The notes below the pieces were generated by a model. It did not search any database, was not told the origin of the DNA, and saw nothing but the letters and a program-made list of their open reading frames with translations. DNA of 37,236 nucleotides from CALUTH01 sp964452495 (GTDB lineage: Bacteria > Cyanobacteriota > Vampirovibrionia > Gastranaerophilales > Gastranaerophilaceae), in the NCBI GenBank assembly GCA_964452495.1, contig CAYVMC010000020.1, positions 1 through 37,236 of the forward strand, given 5' to 3'. Shown here piece by piece: positions 25,246 to 32,610 of the stretch (within the stretch, counting starts at the first letter, position 1; the number at the start of each line of letters is the position of its first letter). Both the position numbers and the translations under genes were made by a program.

Positions 25246-25878
25246 ATGAAAGTTTTACTATTAAACGGCTCTCCGCACAAAACAGGCTGTACTTATACTG
25301 CTCTTTGCGAGGTTGCAGCGAGTTTAAATGAGGAAAATATTGAAACAGAAATTTATTACATAGGAACCGAAGCCATTGCCCCTTGCAAGGATTGCCGTGC
25401 CTGCGCACAAATTGGCAAATGTGTCATTGATGATAAAGTGAATGAGTTTTTGGAAAAAGCTGAGCAGACAGACGGTTTTGTCTTTGGTTCACCTGTTCAC
25501 TATGCGAGTGCCAGTGGTATTATCATTCCATTTCTGGACAGGGTATTTTTTGCTAATTCAATGAGCGGAAAACAAAGATTCAGGCTTAAACCCGGTGCCT
25601 CTGTAGTATCGGCAAGACGTGCCGGAACAACTGCTGCATTAGATCAGTTAAACAAGTACTTCCTAATAACAGAAATGCCTGTAATATCTTCAAGGTACTG
25701 GAATATGGTACATGGATGGACACCTGAAGACGTGAAACAGGATTTGGAAGGGTTACAGATTATGAGAATTCTAGGTAAAAACATGGCCTGGTTCTTAAAA
25801 ATGAAAGAATTAGCCTTAAAATCCGGTTTACAGCCACCGGAAAAAGAAAATTATATAACAACAAACTTCATAAAATAA
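25246..25878 (+). CDS. NADPH-dependent FMN reductase / iron-sulfur flavoprotein family
   Basis: The 210-aa flavodoxin-like protein has the FMN phosphate loop LLNGSPHKTGCTYTAL at residues 4-19 and the GSPVHYAS loop near residue 84. Four cysteines in the order CKDCRACAQIGKC (CxxCxxCx5C, residues ~46-58) fit the iron-sulfur flavoprotein type rather than plain NADPH-FMN reductases. Known relatives transfer electrons to quinones, peroxide or nitro-compounds. It is directly coupled to the NTF2-like gene and divergent from HxlR. This suggests an inducible detoxification or redox role, which is inference. Confidence 0.88.
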   Translation: MKVLLLNGSPHKTGCTYTALCEVAASLNEENIETEIYYIGTEAIAPCKDCRACAQIGKCVIDDKVNEFLEKAEQTDGFVFGSPVHYASASGIIIPFLDRVFFANSMSGKQRFRLKPGASVVSARRAGTTAALDQLNKYFLITEMPVISSRYWNMVHGWTPEDVKQDLEGLQIMRILGKNMAWFLKMKELALKSGLQPPEKENYITTNFIK

Positions 25879-25881
25879 CTT

Positions 25882-25917
25882 ATATTCCCTGCCCTGTTAT
25901 AATCGGCAGGGAATATT
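25882..25917 (+). terminator. Strong hairpin after the flavoprotein gene
   Basis: A 12-bp perfect inverted repeat (ATATTCCCTGCC at 25882-25893, GGCAGGGAATAT at 25905-25916) with an 11-nt loop begins 4 bp after the stop. The following T run is weak, so it may be an mRNA 3'-stabilising hairpin or a poor terminator. Confidence 0.65.
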
Positions 25918-25981
25918 ACAAAATATTAACAAAAATCAGCTCATTCTAGCAATTATTTTTTTGAGTGTACTTAATCAATGT

Positions 25982-26605
25982 ATGGAAAATAATTCGGTAG
26001 CATTTACTTCAAAAATAATTTTTGTTGACAGAAAAGCATATAATGCTTTAAAAAAATGCAATTATATTTACTTTTATCATGACAAACCAAACATTTTAAA
26101 AGCAAATGAGTTTTACTCGGAAGGGATAAGAACTTGTACCGGCGGCGGACTAATCAACCCACATATTGAAGCAGAAGGTTTTCATCTGTGGGATGATAAA
26201 ACAAACACAAAAAAATTTCCTGAAATTGTCAACTCACTATTCCGGTTTGTAAAAAAACCACAAAGAGGACTTCTTGTAGGAAGTAAAAAACTTGATGATG
26301 CGCCTTATTCCATTCCCCAATTTGCAAAACTAAAGGAAGCACTCTCTCAACGTGTAAAAAAATTAACTCTGTTTCAGCAACATAAGTTTGCTAATTCAGA
26401 AACTCATTACCATTATTCACTTGAGAATGACACCTGGACACTCTGTACAACATACCGTAAAGGGGATGATCTAAAATTAAATACTGTAAGAAGTTTAAAA
26501 GATTTACAAAAATGCTTTGATAAAATATCTATAGCAAAAGGAGACAGGCTTTTTATCGGTAAAAAGGAAATTTTACCGCAAGACTGTCCCGAAATCTTTG
26601 CTTAA
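25982..26605 (+). CDS. Unknown protein with N-terminal FTSK motif
   Basis: With ATG 25982 the protein has 207 aa; a TTG at 25961 would add seven residues, and neither start has a convincing Shine-Dalgarno. The first residues (MENNSVAFTSK) end in the F-T-S-K motif that also occurs near the start of the kinase-like protein at 29305-30993. The body contains RTCTGGGLINPHIEAEGFHLWD, a LLVGSKKLDDAPYSIP stretch and an alternating His-rich ETHYHYS segment. No membrane helix or signal peptide is visible. I do not recognise the family. Confidence 0.78.
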   Translation: MENNSVAFTSKIIFVDRKAYNALKKCNYIYFYHDKPNILKANEFYSEGIRTCTGGGLINPHIEAEGFHLWDDKTNTKKFPEIVNSLFRFVKKPQRGLLVGSKKLDDAPYSIPQFAKLKEALSQRVKKLTLFQQHKFANSETHYHYSLENDTWTLCTTYRKGDDLKLNTVRSLKDLQKCFDKISIAKGDRLFIGKKEILPQDCPEIFA

Positions 26606-26751
26606 CACCTTTTTACTAATCAAACTGTTTTTCGTTTCATTTACACACCTTAAAGCATTAAGACTTCTCAAGTACCCTATAAAGGTAAATGCACTTTTAT
26701 TACATAACTACCCCTCCAAATAATCACACAAAACTATTTTAATATCACGAC
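26606..26751. other. Intergenic spacer before terminator
   Basis: No gene or RNA element was recognised. The spacer separates the FTSK-motif gene from its probable terminator. Confidence 0.5.
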
Positions 26752-26777
26752 AAAAACGCCCTTGCGGGCGTTTTTTG
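26752..26777 (+). terminator. Rho-independent terminator
   Basis: A perfect 10-bp stem (AAAAACGCCC / GGGCGTTTTT) with tetraloop TTGC and a six-T run. It lies about 150 bp after the unknown gene ending at 26605. Confidence 0.9.
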
Positions 26778-27055
26778 TTGAAACAAAACTAAATTAAGTT
26801 ATAATAATAAAAATTATAAAACGCAAGCCGCCCCATCAAGAATGCAAAAAGTTATAAATTTTTCGTAACCCCGAAATCTGTCATTTGGTGTGACCGACTT
26901 ACATTATTATGTTAACTTGTTTTTTAGACTTTTTTCATCTCCAAAAGAACTAATTTTTTCTAATTTATTAATTCTTTTGAATTAGCCCTTTAGAATAATA
27001 TAAAATACCATGATAAATACAACTTTCAACCAATTTGTCTGTAAATTTTGATTAA
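26778..27055. other. Intergenic region between converging units
   Basis: This AT-rich stretch contains no gene or RNA fold that I can support. Confidence 0.5.
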
Positions 27056-27092
27056 GAAAACCGCCGGCTTTTCTCTCTGAAATAACCGGCGG
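27056..27092 (-). terminator. Terminator of the beta-barrel-like gene
   Basis: An inverted repeat CCGCCGG (27061-27067) / CCGGCGG (27086-27092), extended by A-T pairs around an 18-nt loop, ends in TTTTC on the minus strand. It is 26 bp after the stop codon. Confidence 0.7.
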
Positions 27093-27118
27093 ATAAACCC
27101 TACATACAACTAACTAAC

Positions 27119-27667
27119 CTAAAATTTCATTTTTAACATCAAATTAAAACCTGTTTTTGATGCCGCAGTCGGCTTCCTTATTAAATCATACGCCTGCCCT
27201 TCGGCTGTAAACGTACAATCATTTTTCATCATCTTAAAGTTTATATTTGCACCGCTATACACACTCAATGTAGGCTCCGATAATTTACCTGTTTTAAAAT
27301 TATAAGTGGTTGTAGAATTTGGTGTAAAATATAAAGATACACGTTTTGAGACAGGAACATCAACCCCGAGTGCAAATCTTTCTGCAAACGTTGCACTATC
27401 ATTGTTATAAGATATTCTTGAGCGGGAAGTAAAATTAAGACTTGCACCCCCTAAATCTGCAACCTTATTTGAGGTTTTAAAATCGGTCACCCCTTTAAAT
27501 GCTGTAACATTACCATATTTATCCCAGTCCTTTGCGACTGATTGTTCTACAGTAATGCCGTCAGCTACCTTTACTCCGGCAGTTGCCATAGATGTTCCCG
27601 TACCATCAAAATTGGCAAAATTTTGAAGTGTTCCAAATGTATCTACCTTGTTACTTTTATCAGGCAT
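27119..27667 (-). CDS. Beta-barrel-like protein without visible signal peptide
   Basis: The 182-aa protein is rich in Thr, Asn, Ser and Phe. It shows alternating hydrophobic/polar strands (for example VSLYFTPNSTTTYNF, TLSVYSGANINFKM) and ends GFNLMLKMKF, with the C-terminal Phe typical of outer-membrane barrel strands. AAGGG lies 7 nt before the ATG. The N-terminus (MPDKSNKVDTFG) is hydrophilic and the 68-bp gap upstream holds no in-frame leader, so normal Sec export is not explained. It could be a shortened or non-classical barrel, or a cytoplasmic beta-rich protein. It sits downstream of the GAF/HD-GYP gene with its own promoter element. Confidence 0.72.
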   Translation of the reverse strand: MPDKSNKVDTFGTLQNFANFDGTGTSMATAGVKVADGITVEQSVAKDWDKYGNVTAFKGVTDFKTSNKVADLGGASLNFTSRSRISYNNDSATFAERFALGVDVPVSKRVSLYFTPNSTTTYNFKTGKLSEPTLSVYSGANINFKMMKNDCTFTAEGQAYDLIRKPTAASKTGFNLMLKMKF

Positions 27668-27696
27668 ATATTTTCCCTTAATGTCCCAATACTTAC

Positions 27697-27737
27697 ATAT
27701 ATATAAAGTATTTTCACAAGAAAAAATTGCCTTTTTT
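27697..27737 (-). promoter_or_regulatory. Promoter element shared with the 67-aa gene
   Basis: Read on the minus strand: AAAAAAGG-CAATTTTTT, a variable stretch with TTGTGA, then AAAATACTTTATATATAT. It matches 20243-20282 in order and near-identical length (41 versus 40 nt). It begins at the stop codon of the HD-GYP gene and ends 30 bp before the beta-barrel-like ATG. Confidence 0.55.
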
Positions 27738-29109
27738 AGCTTTTAGACTTATGCAAAACTTCAAGCAATGCCTCTACTACAACAGGATCCCACTTAACTC
27801 CGGATTCTTTTTTTATAATAGATATTGCCTGCTCTCTGGGAAGAGCATCCCTGTATGCCCTGTCAGAAATCATTGCACAATAAGCATCTGCAACAGCAAT
27901 AATTCTTGACCCGAACGGGATAGAATTTCCTTTCAGACCTTCCGGTTCACCTCTTCCGTCCCAACGTTCCTTGTGGTAGTGAATGTATGGAATTACTTCT
28001 GATAAGAAATTTATATTCATAAGCAGGTTAACACCAACGTTCGGGTGATTCTGAAGCTTATTCCATTCCTCTTTTGTAAGTTTTTTATCAGATGTAAATA
28101 AGGATTCCGGAAGCGTAATCCGTCCGATATTTTGCAGTAAACCTGCATAATAAACAAGATCGGTGGTTTTTTCGTTCAAATGAAGCTGGTTGCATATTTT
28201 ACGTGATAATTTTGCCACGTTTTGAGAGTGTGCAACTTTATACTGACCTTTCTCATCAACAGCTTTCACCAGTTTTTCAACAAAAGACTGTTGATAATCA
28301 CCTAAATCACCGATAAGCGCTGTTAACTCGGCACGTTTGTGTTGAAGTTCCGGTACGGTCGCTGACTCATCATCCAAAAGTTCCTGTGTTGAATCAATGG
28401 ATTTTTGAAGAGACAAAGATGTACCAAATAATCCGGCAATTGCCTGCAGCAGCTTTAAATACGCTTTTTTTAATCTTTTAGGCTTATAATTTTCTATAAC
28501 AACAACACCGACAATATTTGCGTTATTATGCATCGGTACTGCAAGAAGTGATTTTACCTTATCCTCATTTAATTCTTTTATAGGTTTAAATGAAGTACAA
28601 TCTTTGACATTTTCTATTTCAATCGGCTTTATAGTTTTATATGCAGAAACAACTACATTTCTGCGAGAAAGTTTATAACCTAAATCTTTATCATAAATAT
28701 TGTAATCAAAATCCATGGATGTACCGACAAGCGGTAAATCTTTATCAGAATTTTGAAACTCTCTAGCAAATTCCTTGGTCAAATATATATGACAAACATC
28801 TGTATCAAGTATTTGAGTCATGGTTTTTGCGATAGCATTATAAATAACATATTCTTCTTTTGAGTTAAAGCCCAACACTCGCAAAGTGTTATCCAGAGAA
28901 TATATTGATATAAGTTCTTTTAACTGTGATGATAGTTTTTCGGATTTTGAGCGGATGTCTTTACCTATCTTTGTTGCAAGTTCATCTGAAATAAAATACT
29001 CCGATATGAAGTCTCCGAGGTTTAAAGCAAATATTTCCTCCATCGGATCGCCTTCCATCAAATCGAGGGTTTTACCAAACAAAGATACTCCATTTTGGTT
29101 TTCCGGCAT
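27736..29109 (-). CDS. GAF + degenerate HD-GYP domain protein
   Basis: With ATG 29109 (AAGGA 6 nt upstream; an ATG at 29124 is less likely) the protein has 457 aa. Residues ~75-230 form a GAF-like sensor domain and ~275-450 an HD-GYP domain. HD-GYP domains hydrolyse cyclic di-GMP using a metal centre. Here the key HD reads QN (LLQNIGR, 326-327), the HH pair reads HK (379-380) and GYP reads GEP. H294, H355 and D408 remain. The overall HD-GYP fold is clear (HKERWDGRGEPEGLKG, DAYCAMISDRAYR), but catalysis is doubtful, and the domain may bind c-di-GMP or a partner instead. Confidence 0.88.
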   Translation of the reverse strand: MPENQNGVSLFGKTLDLMEGDPMEEIFALNLGDFISEYFISDELATKIGKDIRSKSEKLSSQLKELISIYSLDNTLRVLGFNSKEEYVIYNAIAKTMTQILDTDVCHIYLTKEFAREFQNSDKDLPLVGTSMDFDYNIYDKDLGYKLSRRNVVVSAYKTIKPIEIENVKDCTSFKPIKELNEDKVKSLLAVPMHNNANIVGVVVIENYKPKRLKKAYLKLLQAIAGLFGTSLSLQKSIDSTQELLDDESATVPELQHKRAELTALIGDLGDYQQSFVEKLVKAVDEKGQYKVAHSQNVAKLSRKICNQLHLNEKTTDLVYYAGLLQNIGRITLPESLFTSDKKLTKEEWNKLQNHPNVGVNLLMNINFLSEVIPYIHYHKERWDGRGEPEGLKGNSIPFGSRIIAVADAYCAMISDRAYRDALPREQAISIIKKESGVKWDPVVVEALLEVLHKSKS

Positions 29110-29234
29110 GTTATGTCCTTCCATAATAATCTCTACTTATATTTAGTATTACGGCACATTTTTGAAAAACTTTAGTTTTTTTTACAAAAGTTTATACTTT
29201 AGTTACACATCACTCCTACCAACGGATGAGGAAA

Positions 29235-29278
29235 GAAAAAAGTTTTCTACAATTTGTAAACAATTGTAAAAAACTTTT
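29235..29278 (-). terminator. Terminator of the HAD-pentapeptide-kinase operon
   Basis: The inverted repeat AAAAGTTTT-C-TACAATT (29238-29254) / AATTGTA-A-AAAACTTTT (29262-29278) with one mismatch ends in a T run on the minus strand. It lies 26 bp after the kinase-like stop. Confidence 0.82.
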
Positions 29279-29304
29279 CCGGATTAATTAATTTACTTTA
29301 GCAG

Positions 29305-30993
29305 CTAATAATTATACTTTATAAAATCTGTGAATTTCCGATTGGTAATATTCCTAAAATCGTTAAATTTATTTAACGAATAGTCTTTTTTTATTGCATC
29401 AGTCAGAACTCCGCCCCTGCCTTTTACAGCATCAACAACAGATTTAAACAGCGGTTCGGACATTTTATCAAGCCGATTGTATATCTGATAAGCTTTACCT
29501 GTAATCCCGTGTCTATATAGTTTTAATGCACTATAAAGAGCAAAGACATGCAGTGCGGGCAACAATATTACTTTACCGCTGTTTAATGCGTTTTGATAGA
29601 TATTAAATTGTGAGTTAAACCGTGCGAACAATTTTTCATCAGATTTACATAGACTTGTACGGGAGAAATCTTCTGTTAAGTCAAATAACCGTTTATAATC
29701 TGCTTCCAATTCCTTATCAGGGAAACGTAATACATCGATTTCCCCTGATGGTTCATCGCCTGTAATAATTGAATAAATATTATTTGCATCTTTATACTGT
29801 TTGTTCCAATAGTAATCCATTTTTTCAGGGAATTTATCACCTGTTCCTAATAAACGATCTGTTGCATTTCGGACAAACCATCTGGAGCAGCCGAGAGCGC
29901 TGGAAGATAGTAATTCAAGCCAAAACTCCGCTGTTTTCTTCTCTATCTCCATTAGATTTTTTGTACTTGTATCCGAAGTTGAATTAAGAACTTCATCAAT
30001 CTTATCCCGATAACCAGCAGCTTGAGCAGCAGCAAAGAAATATGCAGGAATAGATTCTGTAAGATTAGGACGTTTTTGGGCACGTGTATTTTCATCTACA
30101 ATACTAAAAGCATGCCTGAATGAGTGCAATACCTGAAGCTTTTTAGCATATACCTGCGTTACCTTTTCTGATGGATGTTTTAGTACAATAGAGCTTAATT
30201 TTTCATAATCAAGATTTTCCTTAGTTATATTAGGAATTGAATTCCCATTATAATAGTAATACCTATTTTTATGATACTCTGCTTTTAATTTGAGATAATC
30301 TTTAAAAAAGTCCGGTGCCTGATATCTTCCCAATTTCTTTATATAAGGGGGCAAAGTTGCCATCTCAAACATTTGAAGATTTGCAGGGAGAGTCTGTTCC
30401 GGAAACAAAAGATACTGTTCATTATAAGTAGCCCAGCCGGGTTTCATATCGAGTGCAAACTGATAATCAATCAGTCCTATTTGCCCCGTTTCAGGGTCAA
30501 CTTTACAATTTCCGGTATTTAGGTCATTGTGGTAAACTCCCTTTTTATCAAGCTCATACAGTGTATTCATAAAACTTTTTAGCGGCTGAAATCTAAAAGG
30601 ATTCTCAACAGGGTCAGGCTCCTCCCCTTTAATAAATGTAGAGATTAGATACTCATTGCCATTTTCTGTAGTAACCTGTGCCATAAGCTGCTGAGAGCCG
30701 GGAACTGTCCCAACTTTATCAAGCATTTTTGCTTCCTGACGGCTGTCATTTTGGGAAACACCTTTATTAAATTTTTTAATTACATAATTTGTATTTAAAA
30801 ATCTGTAAACACTGGCAAACATACCATGCCCCAGATACTTTGCCTCGTTTTTGTTTCCATCATCAAAGCGGTCTACTTTATCTTTAAACTCGTCATTAAT
30901 TTTACCGTAATTAACATATTTTACCTTGCTGGTAAACCTCGGATTCCACTTATTTGAGAAGCAATCATTGTTTTGTATACAAAATATTTTCAT
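29305..30993 (-). CDS. Protein-kinase-like protein with N-terminal FTSK motif
   Basis: The 562-aa protein has a eukaryotic-like kinase fold in its first ~200 residues: glycine loop LGHGMFASVY (54-63), the ATP lysine in VIKKF (K73), a probable helix-C Glu E87, the catalytic loop YHNDLNTGN (D157, N162) and a DFG-equivalent LIDYQ (D176). The HND replaces HRD and DYQ replaces DFG, as in diverged kinases and small-molecule or effector kinases. The remaining ~360 residues are helical and unrecognised. The N-terminus has NPRFTSKV at 17-24. Its TAGGAG ribosome binding site includes the stop codon of the pentapeptide gene 10 bp upstream, so it is translationally coupled as the last gene of the operon. 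Confidence 0.85.
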   Translation of the reverse strand: MKIFCIQNNDCFSNKWNPRFTSKVKYVNYGKINDEFKDKVDRFDDGNKNEAKYLGHGMFASVYRFLNTNYVIKKFNKGVSQNDSRQEAKMLDKVGTVPGSQQLMAQVTTENGNEYLISTFIKGEEPDPVENPFRFQPLKSFMNTLYELDKKGVYHNDLNTGNCKVDPETGQIGLIDYQFALDMKPGWATYNEQYLLFPEQTLPANLQMFEMATLPPYIKKLGRYQAPDFFKDYLKLKAEYHKNRYYYYNGNSIPNITKENLDYEKLSSIVLKHPSEKVTQVYAKKLQVLHSFRHAFSIVDENTRAQKRPNLTESIPAYFFAAAQAAGYRDKIDEVLNSTSDTSTKNLMEIEKKTAEFWLELLSSSALGCSRWFVRNATDRLLGTGDKFPEKMDYYWNKQYKDANNIYSIITGDEPSGEIDVLRFPDKELEADYKRLFDLTEDFSRTSLCKSDEKLFARFNSQFNIYQNALNSGKVILLPALHVFALYSALKLYRHGITGKAYQIYNRLDKMSEPLFKSVVDAVKGRGGVLTDAIKKDYSLNKFNDFRNITNRKFTDFIKYNY

Positions 30994-31003
30994 TTCAACA
31001 CTC

Positions 31004-32590
31004 CTAATAAGCTTCTTTAACCGGAACTTCTATCATTCCATGCTTCTGAGGATCAAAATTATCGGGGAACACAGTGGCATTTTTAGTATATGTTGCCCCA
31101 GTTAAATCAGCACCATCTAAATTTGCCCCCTTCAAATTTGCCCATCTTAAATTTGCATTTTTAAAATTAGCATTTCTAAAATCACCGCCTATTAAATTAG
31201 CATTATGCAAAACAGCACCTTCAAAATCAGCACCGGGCATAACTGCTTCTTTTAAGCATGCATCCTGCATTTTAGCCCCTTTAAAGATAACTTTTACAAA
31301 CCTTGCCTGCGAAAAATCCGCACGGTTTAATTTAGAGCCTGAAAAATCAAATGGTTCATCATAACTTAAAGTTTCGCGGACTTTCATATGTGCAAACTTT
31401 CGATCGCTCAAATTTGCATTTCGCCCAGCAAAAATAAACCCGTGTTCTTGCGGATCATATCCGGGAGGGAAAGATGTTCCTAAATCATAAATACTGCCGG
31501 CAACTTTACTATCAGGCAGTTCCGCCAAATCCGTCATGGACAAATCCGCACTTATAAAATTAGACTTTGCAAGATTAGCACCATTAAATTTTGTATTAAA
31601 AAATACACTATTATTAAAGCTTCCTTCCGAAAAATCACTATTTTCATTGAACATACATCTTGATAAATTACAACCAATAAATACTGAACCTTTACCTATT
31701 GTTCCCTCAAAATTACTTTTGGAAAAATCTATATCTTCAAATTTTGCATCCTGCATATCTGCATCAGAATATATTGAGTCGGATAAATCGTACGGGAATT
31801 CATCCTTATATGGCTTTATACTAACACGTGAAAAAACTTGTTGTATCTCACCTGTGAGGTCTCTTAAATTAACCCCCTTTTCTATTTTTATCATACCTCT
31901 TGATACGGGATCAAAACCTGAACGGAATTTTGTATCCCTGTCATACAAAGCCCCTGCAAATATTGATTCATCATCAATACTCCATGCGTCGCTTAAGTCT
32001 GCTCCTAGGAAGTTGGCATTTGCAAAATTAGAATTTTTTATTGTTGTCCACTTGAATTTTGCACCCTGAAAATTTGCTCTTTGGAAATCAGAATTAATCA
32101 AATCCGTATTATAAAAATTTGTATGAGAAAATCTGCCAAGTTTAGCCATAACTCCATTAAATTTTGAATTTGATAAATCAGAATTGTGGAGTTCAACACC
32201 TGACATCTTGGTATTTTCAAAATTTGAATTAGTTAATTTGGAATTTTTCAGATACACATCTGTCATATTTACATTTGTCCAGTCGCTGTCATCACATTGC
32301 AACCCCGGAAAAGCGGGAACTGTAATTTGTTTTGTCAAATCAAGCCCGGCCGCTATAACCAGCGGAATGTAACCTGCCATTGTCTGCATCCAGCGATAGT
32401 TTGTTTTGCCGCCGCCTTTAAAATTTATACCTGAATACACCTGCATAAGAGCTGCGGGAACTCTTACCGTATCATTCTGCGGCTGTGGTACCTCAGGAGA
32501 AGTAGATGATGTTTTTGCAACATGTCCCCTCTTTTGTGGATTCAGTAATAAAATACTTTCTGTGTTTGAATTGATTTTCTGTGTTCGCAT
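31004..32590 (-). CDS. Pentapeptide-repeat protein in three modules
   Basis: In this 528-aa protein most of residues ~95-500 are A(D/N)Lxx pentapeptide repeats, which fold as a right-handed beta-helix. Three linkers share the form Y-x-x-x-T-x-F-x-x-x-[FY]-D-P-x-x-x-G-[MF]-I, near residues ~220, ~370 and the C-terminus, dividing the helix into modules. Similar FDP linkers are known in cyanobacterial pentapeptide proteins. The first ~60 residues are a low-complexity leader ending INFKG (55-59), then a hydrophobic stretch (~70-84) that may touch the membrane. AAGGAG lies 7 nt before the ATG and the gene is 20 bp after the HAD gene. The role is probably a scaffold; the partner is unknown. Confidence 0.92.
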   Translation of the reverse strand: MRTQKINSNTESILLLNPQKRGHVAKTSSTSPEVPQPQNDTVRVPAALMQVYSGINFKGGGKTNYRWMQTMAGYIPLVIAAGLDLTKQITVPAFPGLQCDDSDWTNVNMTDVYLKNSKLTNSNFENTKMSGVELHNSDLSNSKFNGVMAKLGRFSHTNFYNTDLINSDFQRANFQGAKFKWTTIKNSNFANANFLGADLSDAWSIDDESIFAGALYDRDTKFRSGFDPVSRGMIKIEKGVNLRDLTGEIQQVFSRVSIKPYKDEFPYDLSDSIYSDADMQDAKFEDIDFSKSNFEGTIGKGSVFIGCNLSRCMFNENSDFSEGSFNNSVFFNTKFNGANLAKSNFISADLSMTDLAELPDSKVAGSIYDLGTSFPPGYDPQEHGFIFAGRNANLSDRKFAHMKVRETLSYDEPFDFSGSKLNRADFSQARFVKVIFKGAKMQDACLKEAVMPGADFEGAVLHNANLIGGDFRNANFKNANLRWANLKGANLDGADLTGATYTKNATVFPDNFDPQKHGMIEVPVKEAY

Positions 32591-32610
32591 AATGTTTCTC
32601 CTTTTTATAT

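Noticed and set aside
31074..32069. Long plus-strand frames opposite the pentapeptide gene
   Set aside because: They are mirror frames generated by the regular pentapeptide codon pattern and have no translation signals.
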